DNA from: Perca fluviatilis
Taxonomy: Eukaryota; Chordata; Actinopteri; Perciformes; Percidae
DNA length: 64,000 nt
Direction: 5' to 3'
Assembly (NCBI RefSeq): GCF_010015445.1
Contig: NC_053114.1
Span: 23,108,579-23,172,578, forward strand
The position numbers were made by a program, and so were the translations under genes. Shown here piece by piece: positions 1 to 12,072 of this stretch. The first letter of the stretch is position 1. Every line of letters begins with the position of its first letter. The notes beneath the pieces were generated by a model that saw only the letters and a list, made by a program, of their open reading frames with translations, was not told the origin of the DNA and did no database searches.

Positions 1-689
1 TTAAATGTTGCTTTACTGCAGATGTCTGCTAATTTATTTATTTATATTATGACACAAATGTAATGTTGCCGGTTCACTGGTTCCATAACCACAGCAACTT
101 TACAACCTTATTAGGCTGCTGACACATTGCCATATTACACATTCATATAGCTAAATTATAACTCTGTAGAGACAGCCTCATGCTCTGTCAGTCTCAGTCG
201 GGTTCTGACATGACTCTCTGACAGAGCTGTCATTTAAGCAGTCAAATTCGTGGTGGTTAAGTGATGGTGTCATTAACAGATCAGTTGCTGTGAGGAGGAA
301 AACCTGACATCAGACAAGTGTCCACTGAAATCATTCTATCATTGAATTGCTAATATAAAAATCACCAAAATGTAATTGATCTTGTCAGCTGAAGCAGTGT
401 ATGTATGAATTGAGTACGATGATGGGTGACAGAGAAAAAACTGCAGTCAAACCAAAGTGTGTAAATGGAGCCTTTCAGTGTCCTGTAGTTTGCCATAAAA
501 CATACTGTACGTTTACTTAACAAGGAAGTACACAGCTTACCACCAATTCACTTAAAGTTCCCATGCGATGGCTTCTTTGAGACAGTTTTCTTTATATGTT
601 TGATGTGCTTTTGTAGAAAGCAGGATACTGGAACAGGACTTTAAACGTAAGGTGGGGAATGATTTTTAGCCACGCTAGCTACGTGGCTC
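1..689. other. Non-coding DNA, nothing recognised
   Basis: AT-rich sequence with no convincing coding region, RNA gene or repeat that I can name. It is either 5' flank or an upstream intron of mettl15. Confidence 0.5.
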
Positions 690-1370
690 TAGGGATGATA
701 ATGTCAATCAGTTGGTCCATCACTTTGGTCCTGACTGAATTATTTCAACAACTATTGAATGGATTGCCAAGACATTTTGTACAGACATTCATGTTCCCTT
801 CAGGATGATTCCTAATGACTTCGAGGATCCCTCAACTTTTCATTTAGCGCCACCAGCAGTTAAAGGTTTTTGCTTATCCTGTGAAATATCTCAACATCAA
901 TCAGATTGGCTCATAGTCTGGCTCGACGGATTTACATTGCTGGGATAAAGCCTGACAACCGGCTGGTTTTTCATGCGCAGGTTGTCCCTCCCCTTTGCTA
1001 TCTGGGCTTAGTACTGCCCAGTACGGTTGTGATTGGTTCAAAGAAATACAAACAAGCTGGAGTGTTCACCCTATCCCAGTATAAATAGGCAGTGTAGCCA
1101 GACGATACACCAGCGCTGTGGAGATAGGTCTGGCAATGCAAGACTAATTGGCACACAACTTTACAGAGATTTACGGTTCCCAGACGATGTATCATAATGA
1201 CTTTCGTGATCCTCTGACTTTTTGTTCTAGTGCCTCCATGGGGAGATATTTGGGATTTCGAGTGAAATGTTGCGACATTTGTTGGATGTGAGCATTTTAG
1301 CATGCTGACGTTAACATTTTGCTCACCTCACTGCAGTGCCTACAGCCTCACAGAGCTGCTCGACTATCTT
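690..1370. repeat. Teleost dispersed repeat with two internal units, split by a MITE
   Basis: Two diverged copies of one unit are visible, at about 763-860 and 1165-1272. Each reads roughly 'gat-gat/cat-aat-gact-tcg-gatcc-tctgactttt...tagtgcc(a/t)cca'. The stretch between them (about 914-1160) is unrelated and looks like an inserted short DNA transposon. From memory this is a repeat common in fish genomes, so the family assignment is recall and not a search result. No protein is encoded. Confidence 0.55.
914..1160. mobile_element. Probable short non-autonomous DNA transposon (MITE)
   Basis: It interrupts the 690-1370 repeat. The left end reads TAGTCTGGC, and the reverse complement of the right end starts TTAGTCTTGC and contains a second GTCTGGC block, giving loose inverted ends. 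No target duplication could be fixed, so the boundaries are approximate. Confidence 0.4.
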
Positions 1371-1399
1371 TCTTATACTTATTTATATAGACTATCTTA

Positions 1400-1933
1400 T
1401 AGACCAGTTTCACATAGCGTCAGGCGGTCCTCCTGCTGTCTGGCAAAAACACAAGTTTTCCATTCACTTTTAATGGGGGTTGTGCATTTAGGCTGAGGCG
1501 GTGGGGGCCGCAGGGGAGTGCCAGAAAAGATATAGCAGAGGCCTGTGGCGAAAAGTTGAGACAGATTCAACTTTTGGAGAAAACATCGTCACCCTGCAGT
1601 GGCCAATCATGTAACTGGCAATCAGACTTGCCAGTCCGTTTTGAGGCGGTGTGAGCGTCCCGTACAGTAAACATTTTCAGCAACAAGCTCCTGCGCAAAG
1701 CACAGTTGTTTAGACTTTTTTCTCTCCCTTCATGTGCATTGACGGAAATGTCGAGATAAAAATGTTCTGAGGAAAACATTAATTGTGAATATAAAGTGTA
1801 CTTTTGCTACATTGGGGGGATTAAAGAACACAACAGGACGTCACACAAATGGGCTATTTAAGTGACACTCCCACCCTCCCACAACTTGCAACGAATCCGA
1901 CGTACCCACTAGGTGCTGTGTGAATGCAGCCTT
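1400..1933 (+). mobile_element. MITE family A, copy 1
   Basis: This stretch matches 9475-10076 in reverse orientation. The best shared segment lies around 1600-1670 here and 9815-9895 there (for example CAATCATGT, GGCAATCAGACTTG, TTTTGAGGCGGTG). A second shared block reads ACACAACAGGACGTCACACA (about 1828 here). The terminal block GTGAATGCAGCCT lies at the right end. It has no coding capacity and is probably a non-autonomous DNA transposon. The exact ends and target duplication were not resolved. Confidence 0.65.
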
Positions 1934-4719
1934 AGTCTTGTTAAAAGTAGTTTGGACAAGTGCTGCAAAATGGACAATAACTTTTCTCTCAAGACAAAGA
2001 GGATGAACATGCATGTTTGCACTGCATGTTTGAGTCTTTGGCAGTGGAAAAAGGAGCAGCTGACACTAAAATACACAGCATACACATTAGTGCTATTACA
2101 CTATTACTGTAGGACAATAGATTTAATGTGATTGTTGGAGATGGCTTGTGCATTTTAAAATGTAAAACTAAGATCACATTTTCATTTACATGTCATTTTT
2201 GATGTACTCCATTGTGGAAAATACTTTAGCGAAAAGGAAATGAGAAAGGCAGGATTTTGTTTTGATTAACTAGTAAATTAATTTTTGAAAACATATTGAG
2301 CACACAGAAAGCGAGTGAAACAGCACACCCATGGACAAAACGTTACAAAATTGGAAATGCTTTTGTTGGTTTTGACAGTTTTTGGGATGGCAGAGGATTT
2401 CATTTTTATGTTTTTCGAAGCATTTTGAGGCTACAGCTGTCACCATCTTTGTTGTGTACAGTTACCATGGTTGCAAGTGTTCTCTTCTAAAGCAAGGTTA
2501 GTTGTAAAAGCATTGTTTACTTGTTCACACACACAGTGTCCATGTCACTGTGCTCTGCAGTAATATAACAGACCGACTCTCCCCAATAAATCCAGCTGTC
2601 ATTTCCAAACTCTGGCAGAACCGCTCTCTCTGTCATTCCTACTCACCTATCATTATCACAGCTACCTGTGCTCTCCACTGCAGAGCAGCGAGTCATTTAG
2701 AAGCTGGATTCGCTCGTTTCTTCACTAAAATACAGTTTGTCTGGGTTTAGCTCGAAAGAAGAGGCTTAAACGTTGCATAATGTAGTAATATTTATTTACC
2801 GAAAATCTAGAGGCAGATTTAGATGGTTGACCGAGCTATACATTTTACCATTTTTATTGGGGTTTTAATCTAATTTTCATCGTGAAAAAGGTTGTCTACC
2901 TGTATGATCATCTGATCACTCAACTTTCTTCTCCTGTTGGGGGACCATGTTGCCACATAGAGTAGGGGTGTTCCATATAATTTAGTTCACGATAATCCGG
3001 TATAAATGCTAATCCCAGTCTTTTTCAATTGTTTATTTATTATTTTATTGTCCACCAAATGCAGGTTGAGAGTTTGCCGTGACTTACTAGTTTTATTTGG
3101 GGAGGTCAGTGAGAGCTGGAGGGACTCAACTGGACAGTCCTTCAAACCACGACACTGAGCTGAAAGGTGCACAGAGCTGCACACTGATGGAAGGTGGAAT
3201 TGGTAGAACTTGAAACTCCTAAACTACAGCGATCCATTTAATTTGATAGAGTTTTAATAGAGGTTTCAAACTTTGCTACTTGCTTTCAAGCAACAATAAT
3301 AAATCCGCATTTCTTTAGGTTTAAGTTTTTCTTTGTTATCATGCTTTCATGAACCCTTCTCAACTCGTTAATTCTCATGGTCAAGTAAAAGAGTTGAAAA
3401 GGACGAAGCATCAGGAGTCCTCCACTGGTGCAGGCTGCTTGCGTAGGGGACCTCCTCTATAATAGATTAATGAGCCATCAGCTGAGAGTCCAGGGGAAAA
3501 ACCCTGTGCTGCTGTAGAAGGAGAAATTAGCTGCCTACTCTTACATTTCAGTCCCAACACACTCCCCCTCGTGGAATTAATGAGGCCATAAGTGTTAAAC
3601 ACATTTTTTGGATCAATATCAGTCTTTCAACAATAATCTATTTTTTTTAAGCAGGATTAGGCAAATAATAACTATTGGTTGGACAGTTACATGTGATAAT
3701 CATGTGAGAGGAGATTTATTATTCCTAACAATTGAAGATTGCTTTGAAGTATGTTAGTATTGATGTTGAGTGAATTATGTAGTTGTATAGTTAATAATTC
3801 GGGTTAAACTGTTATTTATTTTGGCATACATATAATTACGTTGCTAAAAATGCAAACATTACCCAAGGCATCATGTCAGTCGTTTAGGAATTTCCACATA
3901 CACATTTCATCTTGTTCACAGTCACTGTTGTTTTCTGTTTAACTCTTGTTTAGATATATTAGTGTAAATAGACATTAGGATGAAATGATTAGTCTATATA
4001 ATTTAATTCAACTCATTCAATTTATGTCTCTTATCTCTAAGCAAATCCAAAGGCAACAACATTAAACAATAAAAAATTTTTTTTTATAAGTGTAAACTTT
4101 TCTTGGGACCCCCAAGGGACTGGCATTTTGAAGTCTGGGGTGATCATGAAAGTCAAACAGAAGCATTAATGCCAGCATATGTAGAAAGCAGGTGGTCGCT
4201 GATTTGGAGCTTGCACACCATAAATAGCATAAACCAGGCTAGACAATAGAAATCTAGCACAAAAATACAGCAAACAGGCAAACCACAAATCACAGGTGTT
4301 GTAGCTTGTTAAGGCCCTGAACCACAGCAGACTAAGTTGAGTGCTGCGTTTTTCACTTCCTCTGTTATTTGGGTTGTTTGGCTGGCTGTAGTTCGGACAC
4401 ATAAAGAGGCACTCTGTTCTATGGATAGATGACCACAAAACACTCCACCAGATGCAACTTCTCAATGTTTTTTGTTTTTTTGGATGCAAGATAGAACACA
4501 AATTAGGAAACATAGTGTACAGTTGTAGGGCATGAAAAAGTAGTTAACATCTGTTTTATCTGTCATTTCTACATTTTTACATTATAAGTTTTTTAAGCTT
4601 ATGGAGGTTGCCAGGGAGGAAAAATGCATCAATGTTTGATTCAAGTTAATCCAGCATATCTTCAATTGTGTCCCCTATCAGAGTGCTAAGGTCAGCAGAG
4701 GATCATCTTTTACCGGGTA
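1934..4719. other. Non-coding DNA, nothing recognised
   Basis: AT-rich sequence without a supportable gene. A fragment around 2965-3010 resembles the end of a dispersed repeat, but I cannot delimit it. All open frames are short and unlike known proteins. Confidence 0.45.
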
Positions 4720-5260
4720 CTGAGTGTACCAGCTTGTAAAGAGGGGCATAGATAGGGTTAATATGATCTTGTCTCTTTAAATTAGTTTGAAGTCTTACAG
4801 CAGAATTTTGGGCCAGCTGAGGTGAGAGATGACTCTCTAAGTCTAGAGTACAGGGAGCACCATGTACTTTTGTGCAAGACTATTTAGAAACTTTATATAC
4901 AGTCTCTAAAACCTATATTGTAAGACTGACAGGCAGCAATTGAAGGGAATTTAAATATATGTGTTATATACTCTCTATATATACTTTTTTTTTTGTGAGC
5001 AACTTTTGTGTTCTTATATTCCCACCATCAGCCAGGTAAAGCGCTGTTGTCAATACAAGCAAAGGGGTAATATGATATGATCTTGTCTCTTCAAATTAGT
5101 TAAAAGCCTTGCAGTTACTGTTTGGGCCATGCATCTGAAGTCAAGAAATGGCTTTAGAAGTAAATATAAAGTACACAGAGTTACAGTAGTTCAGTAACCT
5201 TGAAGATGTTGTCATTGTATCTTTTCTTTTTGTTGCTTTTAGTTTTGTTGCTGTTGTGAA
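4720..5260 (+). repeat. Two diverged fragments of a LINE-tail-like repeat
   Basis: The block 4735-4830 (TAATATGATCTTGTCTCTT, AAATTAGTT, GGGCCA) recurs at about 5068-5140 with the same order of words. The wording resembles the 3' untranslated part of fish LINE-type elements from memory. Both pieces are decayed and non-coding. Confidence 0.4.
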
Positions 5261-6790
5261 TGCACATATGCATTTTATGAATGTCCAGGAGTTTGTAGTA
5301 ATCATTTATTTTCAATTTCAACTGTAATCCGTTGTGTATTTGTAGGTACTGAAATGTGATTTTTAATTGTAGAAAGTAATGCTTAAGAGTTGCATTTTAT
5401 TTACATTTATCTGACAACACATTGAAGTTGCTTTGCATTCACCTTTTTAAAAAGGTGTCACAGCCCAGACAAACTCATCTGTTGTGTATAATGCACAGAA
5501 TAAACACTATCTCTATTATCTGGAACAAGCAACTTATTATTTTCATTGTACTAACTTTGCCATCACAACCTCTTCTGGGGCTTTGATGTTTTTAATTTCC
5601 ATTTTTTTTACACTCCTTTTTTGGGAGCACTGAGTAGTGAAAGAGGAGGCTGGTAAATAATTGATCCTTGTAATTAAACACGCCAGCCAGGGATGCTGGG
5701 GCTGATTGACGGCCAGATATTAGGCCCTTGTCTCGTAAGGTTGCAAGTTTAGTCTGAGGTTATCAGTGGCCAGAAGAGTCTTTCTCCCTCCCTGCCTCAT
5801 TACTTTCATGAGTAGAACATTTCATAGTGGAACGGTGGGTGGGGGTGTGGTGTGAAGACAGTCTGCGACTTCATTAGCCAAATGGGGTGCCTCAGTCTAC
5901 ACAGCGCCAAATCGTTCAGCCTTGCTGAGCAGACAACTCCTTTGTGGGTGCTTCACCTCACTGCCCTGTAGAGTTGTTTTAGCCCTTTCGTCTTACACAT
6001 TCTTCAGCTTCAGGTTCACTTGAACAACAACTTAAACAAATAAAGCAAACCTTCCTGCGTCTACCTGAGCAGATGGTGTCTATCATAGCCTAGCTCAAGT
6101 AATTCCTCCCTCCCACCCTCCACACTATTTGCTCACCTTTTCAGTACCTTGCTTGCAAAGCTCTATATCTCACAACTTACTGTATATTGTCCAATATAGC
6201 TTAAATGCTCCCCTAAAAGTAAATACTTTACCAAATGTTGCCTTTATTAATGCTTGATTACATTTACTGTAACTGCAGTGTGCGTGCGTGCGCGCATGTT
6301 TGAAATCTCTTTACAACTGATGCATGCACATAACATCAAGTAAACTGGAGAAGAGTGCTGCCACAACATCAGTTACTGAGTTATAATTGCATGTAGCTTT
6401 AATAACAATTATTGAAATTGTATAACTCTATACTCTGATGCATCCAATATTGCTAATCTTAGTAAAAATAAACTGAAACCCATACTTGATGCTGAATTGA
6501 TACTATTACAGCAGGTTTTATTGCAATATTTACATTTGTTCCTGGTGTGTGAGTGTGGGTATGCTAATCAGATACATGCCCTGTGGACAGCTGGATTTAG
6601 ATGACTCATTCCTGCAACACATCTTCAGTTGGTGTCTGTGTGAGGTCCAACTGCATTATATCTCAGTGATCTTTCTTTTAAATATGTTCAGGGTGATTAT
6701 ATAAGAAAACTATATTTTAGTGTAGTTACTGTATCACTGTATCACTGTTATTGTTTAGATATATATACCTATTATATTATTATTATTTTA
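5261..6790. other. Non-coding DNA, nothing recognised
   Basis: No gene or nameable repeat was found. There is a short GTGCGTGCGTGCGCGC alternating purine-pyrimidine run near 6279-6296. Confidence 0.4.
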
Positions 6791-6792
6791 TT

Positions 6793-6825
<33 letters not shown>

Positions 6826-6844
6826 GTGTGTATATATGTATATA

Positions 6845-6891
<47 letters not shown>

Positions 6892-6963
6892 ATATATGTG
6901 TGTGTATATATATATATATATGTGTGTGTGTGTATATATATATATATATGTATGTATGTATGT
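6791..6963. repeat. (TA)n/(TATG)n microsatellite
   Basis: TA dinucleotides are interspersed with TGTG blocks and end in TATG units. The apparent Tyr-Ile open frames here are an artefact of the repeat. Confidence 0.95.
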
Positions 6964-7068
6964 GTTAGGGGGGGTACGGTTCACAAAACCCACGGTTCGG
7001 TTCGTATCACGGTTTTAGGGTCACGGTTTTCGGTTCAGTACGGTTATTATTTTTTCTTTAACACTCCA

Positions 7069-7435
7069 GAATATCCATCCATCCATCCATCGTCAACCAC
7101 TTTCGTGGGGGGGCTGGAGCCAATCCTAGCATACGTCGGGCGAAAGGCGGGGTACACCCTGGACAGGTCGCCAGTCCATCGCAGGGCCACACATAGACAA
7201 ACAACCACTCACTCACACATGCACACCTACGGACAATTTAGGGACACCAATAAACCTAGCCCGCATGTCTTTGGTTGGCGGGAGGAAGCCGGAGTACCCG
7301 GAGAGAACCCACACAGACACGGGGAGAACATGCAAACTCCACACAGAAAGGCCGGGCCAACCGGGGTACGAACCCACAACCTTCTTGCTGTGAGGCGACA
7401 GTGCTAACCACCGCACCACCGTGTCCCCTTCTCCA
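7069..7435 (-). mobile_element. tRNA-derived SINE-like element, minus strand
   Basis: On the minus strand there is an A-box-like block TGCGGTGGTTAGCACTG (plus-strand 7399-7415) followed by a B-box-like GGTTCGTACCC (7363-7377). The rest of the unit follows and runs into a (CATC)n tail near 7075-7092. The internal wording (for example GGAGTACCCGGAGAGAACC) is typical of a very abundant teleost retroelement from memory. It sits inside the 6969-8105 element and is therefore younger. Confidence 0.7.
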
Positions 7436-7700
7436 GAATATACTTCAGCATATAGCTAAAATTAGCATATTGAAAGCATGTTGCACAAAACGTGCACACA
7501 GTGGCAGTTCTATATTGTTTTATTTCATCATAGGTAACGTGAAATCCAAAATGTTCCCACACACCAGACTATAAACGACGCTGGCGCATCCTCCAGCTCT
7601 GGGCAGCCTCTCTCCCACTTGACATTTCTGCAGGTGACGTGACGTGACCTGCGGCGGCACCCCACTCCACTTGAGGAGCGGTCGGCTTGGTGTCTTTCAA

Positions 7701-7921
7701 AATCTGATGAAAATCTTTTAAACTGACCTTTGTCGATCTGAAATGAAGACAGATTCAGCAACTGCATGGCCTATTTCTCGCTTAAAATGTTTAAAAAACA
7801 CGTTTCGTTGAACTATTTTAGTACAATATGAGATCGTATTCTGAACGAGCCGCCATGACAGTCTGTTTTGAAATTTGGGACCAGCCAGACCCATGTGACG
7901 CAATCGTCCAATCAGCTGCCA
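7701..7921 (+). repeat. Shared transposon core, copy 1
   Basis: This block (GATCTGAAATGAAGACAGATT, CTCGCTTAAAATGTTT, GAGATCGTATTCTGAACGAG, CCAATCAGCTGCC) is closely matched at 50970-51155 and, less fully, at 26838-26995. The copy here lies between different outer ends from the other two. No conserved open frame spans the copies. Confidence 0.75.
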
Positions 7922-8112
7922 TGGGTTGCGTTTGTCAAGCCCATCCCGCTCGTCATTTCCACTAAGTGTTTTAACATAGGTGTCGAAAGTGGGCACTACG
8001 GCAGTAAGAGGTTAGTGCACATTAACAGTGTACTGACGAACCGCGTGCGGTACACATGCTCCGAACGCGGTCCGGTTCGGTGTTTTTCATGAACGTACAT
8101 TACCACCTAATA

Positions 8113-8117
<5 letters not shown>

Positions 8118-8175
<58 letters not shown>
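8118..8175. repeat. (TA)n microsatellite
   Basis: About 29 uninterrupted TA units lie just beyond the right end of the preceding transposon relic. Confidence 0.97.
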
Positions 8176-8178
<3 letters not shown>

Positions 8179-8221
8179 TTGTGACTTATTCTTTTTCTGG
8201 TTTTAGTGGTTCCACTTTTCG

Positions 8222-8430
8222 TCATACTATTAGACTACCCCCGCTTTTCCACCTTTTTTGATAGGACAGCTATCAGCTAGGTGAGAAAGGGGAGAGAGAG
8301 AGAGGGTGAAGACGTGCAGGAAATCGTCACAGGTCGGATTCGAACCCTGGACCTCTGCGTCGAGGTATAAACCTCCCAGTATATGTGCACCTGCTCTACC
8401 CACTGAGCCAACCTGGCCACACATTTGCAA
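8222..8430 (-). mobile_element. tRNA-derived SINE, minus strand
   Basis: Read on the minus strand, an A box TGGCTCAGTGGGTAGAGC (plus-strand 8393-8410) and a B box GGGTTCGAATCC (8336-8347) are followed by a tail running through (CT)n. This order and wording match tRNA-headed SINEs of fish. It is not a functional tRNA gene because the A-to-B distance and stems do not make a normal cloverleaf and the SINE tail is present. It is the same family as 29528-29765. Confidence 0.85.
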
Positions 8431-9474
8431 AACCTACAGGGCTCTCCCCGGCTCATGAGCTGCAAGTATGGTATTTGTTTTCACGATTGAAAACCGGTCA
8501 AAATTAGCATGAGGAAATTATCTCATGTTGTAAATTGTAGCTCGCACATGTGGTGAATGGGACCTCTGGCTCAAGGCAATGCAATGTCATCAGACAAGGT
8601 GCTGTGTTGTCCAGTCGAATTCATGCAAGTTGCATGCAAACAAATGTTGACAAAATGATTGTCGTCGACATTCCAGTTGTAAAAAAGTATTATAAATTTG
8701 GGTCTTGTGGCCAATTTAAAGTGAATATAATTTAAAACAAGTGTGATTTCTCTTACTGATCTTTCTCAGCATGTGTTCCTGCATCCTAATGATGTTTATT
8801 AAACTGCTGTTGCACCTTTTCTGATAAACGTCAGTTGCAGTGACCTTATTTGTGTAACCAACATTATCTATATTCCCAGCAGCATCCAGATGAAGTGCTG
8901 TTGTTCTCAGCTGGAGTGCTCCCACTCCTTGCCTACTCTGTTTCCTGACTAATTTGGCAGGGAAGAGCATGTCTGCTCGACACTACATGACACTACTGAC
9001 CTAAACCAGTAGCAGAAATTTCCTTGCTTCCTTCTCACTGTTCCTACCTCATGTCTGCCTCCACAGTTGAACCGGAATGTCCTTTCTGGGGCTCGCTGAT
9101 TTTATATGAACTACGTTGCAGACACCTTGCATAAAATGAATGTCCTAACAACGTTCTTGGTTCTTCTTGAAAACAACGATGGGCACAATCTTCTCCCTTC
9201 TCAAGCATTTGGGGGAAAGCCTTTCTGAGGACCATTCCATCCAAGTCCCATGAGGCTTGCCTCATCATCAGGTCAGTACACCACTCTTAAACTTAATGCT
9301 TCATAGGCCAGATGTGCTTTGGCTCACAACACCTTCACCTCTTGCCGATGAGTACCTAAAGGAAATGCACACTGGCATCAGTGCTAGATGTAGTAAATTT
9401 CAGCCTCACTGTATCAGCAGTGTCCTGCTGAGAGGCAGCCCTCGCACACAAACCTTTCTACCCTTCTCGCAGCC
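8431..9474. other. Non-coding DNA, nothing recognised
   Basis: No supportable gene or named repeat was found. Short open frames lack recognisable similarity. Confidence 0.4.
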
Positions 9475-10076
9475 TAAGGCTGTGTTCAGGTCGGGAAACG
9501 GCGATCCGGCGATGTGGGAGTGTGACATAAATGGCTCATTTGTGTGACGTCCTGTTGTGTTCTTTAACCTCCCAATATTGCACAAGTAGACCTTATACTT
9601 CACAATTACTGTTTTCTGTCAGATAGTTTATAGACGTATACACTTTATTTTACAGAGAAAAAGAGAAAGAAAAGAGACAATCCAAATGTGCTTTGTTGTT
9701 TGGCAAACATTTAGCTGTTACACAAACTCCTGGTCAGTTCAGTGCTTTTTTTTTTTTACCCTCATTGTTTTAAACTTTCTTGTGGCAGCAGTAGAGGCAG
9801 TGATGTTTCCTGTTTACGGTACGGGACTCTCTCACCGCCTCAAAACCGACTGACAAGTCTGATTGCCGGTCACATGATTGTCCACCGCAGGGTGACATTG
9901 GATTGCATTTCTCAAAAAGTTGACTCTGTTTCGACTTTTCTCCGCAGACGGCTGGGTTTTTCCCCGAATCCCCCCTGCAGCACCCCCCGCCGCAGCCTAA
10001 ACGAACTACACCAATTCAAAATGAATGGAAAGACCTGCGTTTTTTGTGAATGCAGACTAACGCTCCTGAGACTGAG
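9475..10076 (-). mobile_element. MITE family A, copy 2 (reverse orientation)
   Basis: This is the reverse complement of the 1400-1933 element over most of its length, including the GTGAATGCAG terminal motif (here at about 10047-10056) and the CpG-containing centre. A stretch near 9620-9740 has no counterpart in copy 1 and may be an insertion. The two copies form an inverted pair about 7.5 kb apart. There is no coding capacity. Confidence 0.65.
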
Positions 10077-11593
10077 CACTACCCCCACAAAGGCCAAAAA
10101 AGGCTGACGTCAGAGATTGAAAGCTCGGGGCAGGTTGATGGTCATTTGTCTGAGTTGCAGCTCAAAGTCTTTCCGTTGGTCATTTCCACCTTTTACAAAC
10201 TAAGTTATGTCAGCTCCGGATGGACAATATGACCATATGGCTCGGAGACGGTTGAATTGTTTTTAACGTTAATACCGAGATAACCTGGTTGTAGATCTCT
10301 GAATTACTGCCCACATCTCTGATTTGTAGGAGCTTTGTAGGAGTAAATGGGAATGTCATTGACACTGAGGCAATCAGTAAAGAACATATAAAACAATATA
10401 AGACATACTGGTATGCCTACAGTATGTCTTTTTTGTGCTTTAACTTAACTGAATGTGATGCACTTACAGTACATTTACAGTACCTCCACCTGTTTTTAAC
10501 AGGCACTGTATACAAAACATTGGTGTACTGATAATATATAATAATAGTGATACCAGTCATGAAAAGGCCCAGGGCAACTTTATCAAAAGTCAGTACATAG
10601 CGCTGCACTACGAAGGTTCCCTCAGAACCAACCCCCTCCCCCAAACCACCTCAAACCCCCCCCCATTCCCTACTTCCTTTCATTTCATATTGTATTGTCA
10701 ACCCAGTCTTCAAACTACTGGAAGCATCTTCTTAAATGCCTCTAGAAGTCTTTTCCCTATTACCATGCCTTCCACCACGAAGCCTTCATTTAGCTCGACT
10801 CCTCTTTGCACTCCCTAATGGACTTGGCCCTGTTCTTCTTTTGTCTTCCTTTAGTACCATGAAATTCACCTTCAGGAGAGGAAGCCATCATTCCTGATGC
10901 TTCTTTACATTTTGTGAATATAGTTAGATGATTCCACCCCCTCTTTTCATTTTCACTTCTGCTTTCTCTCAGGCTTTATATAGTTTGCATTGTTTCCTTG
11001 GCACACTGCATTGACAGTAGTGTCACACTGAAGAGACATCTTTCAGAGCAGTGAAGAAGAGCAATGAAGCATGTAATCATTTTGAATAGATCCACTGCTT
11101 CATATTTGACCTTAATTCTTGTTTCCTGTTAAAACAAAGAAATAGCCTTTTGGCATTTCTGTCAAAGTTTGTGGTGTTTCCTATCCACTGGAAGTTAGCA
11201 GTCTACATTTTGTATTATAACGACTCATTTGTAGGAATGTCAAAATAACAGCATAAGATGTCAGACAACCAGATTGAAAACAAGAAGTTTCTATTTTCAG
11301 TTGTGACAGGCCTTTTAAAAAAAGACAGCATTGGTAGTTCAGACTGCTTAAAACGCCCTATGTTTACATTCAGGTCCAAAGCTAGAGGTAGTGTGATGTA
11401 CAGGGCAGCAAAATGTCATAGGGAGGAGTGGCAATATACAGCGTTTCCTTTAACAGTTGAGACCAGGGTTTGCATCTCCTCTCCTACCCACACTCAATGT
11501 TGGTTTCTTTTAACTGTGAAGGGGATCTTTCTCTAACCTTATTCTAGTTGTCATAGTTGCCTTAACTTCACCATGCCTTTGCCTTTATATTTT
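10077..11593. other. Non-coding DNA, nothing recognised
   Basis: Only short unremarkable open frames and a C-rich tract (about 10650-10665) are present. Confidence 0.4.
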
Positions 11594-12072
11594 CTATTGA
11601 GCAGTGGTGGAATGTAACTAAGTACATTTACTCAAGTACAAATTTGAGGTACTTGTGCTTTACTTGAGTGTTTTCTTTCCTGCCACTTTATATTTCTTCT
11701 CCACTCTATGTCAGAGGAAAATATTGTACTTTTTACTCTACACGACATTAATCGGACAGCTTTAGTTACTTTACAAATTAAGGCTTTTTCACACAAAACA
11801 CATGTAGTAAAATACAATGTTTTATTATAAATTAAACTAACCAACAATATATAGGCCTACAAGTACAGCTGAAATGATTAGCCGATTAAACACTCTTGAT
11901 TGACAGAACTGTTTTGATCGTTTCCATTTTTTAAGATGTGAGGATTTTTCTGTATTTAGAGCATTTTACTTGTAATACTTTAAGTACATTTTCCTGATGA
12001 TACTTAAATACTTTTACTTAAGTAGCATTTTCAATGCAGGACTTTTACACAGTGTGGTATTGTGCTATTGAG
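11594..12072 (+). mobile_element. hAT-type MITE with 8-bp target duplication
   Basis: The element occupies 11602-12064 between two perfect copies of CTATTGAG (11594-11601 and 12065-12072). An 8-bp duplication is the hallmark of the hAT superfamily. The left end starts CAGTGGTGGAATG. The body is full of 'TTTACTTAAGTAC/ACTCAAGTAC' words shared with 15606-16086 and 53342-53790. The right end is unusual: it stops at CAGTGTGGTATTGTG, a sequence that is internal in the 15606-16086 copy. Non-coding. Confidence 0.85.

Larger units (their letters stand above)
6969..8105. mobile_element. Composite DNA-transposon relic with inverted 'GTACGGTTC' ends
   Basis: The left end is GGGGGTACGGTTCACAAAAC. The reverse complement of the right end (about 8060-8105) reads GTACGTTCATGAAAAACACC, so the ends are imperfect inverted repeats. 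Inside are a reverse-oriented SINE (7069-7435) and a core at 7701-7921 that recurs at 26838-26995 and 50970-51155. No transposase frame is present. Probably a non-autonomous hAT-like element; the superfamily is inference. Confidence 0.55.

Noticed and set aside
6751..7407. A 218-codon open frame, with several Tyr-Ile frames nearby
   Set aside because: It is translation of a TA/TG microsatellite running on into a SINE, with no protein-like composition.
8330..8430. Possible tRNA gene (good A and B boxes, minus strand)
   Set aside because: It continues into a SINE body and lacks a proper cloverleaf, and a sister copy occurs at 29528.
10530..10600. Candidate missing mettl15 exon with an Ile-Pro-Val-Met-Lys translation
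   Set aside because: The following residues do not match the family, and no splice sites frame it.
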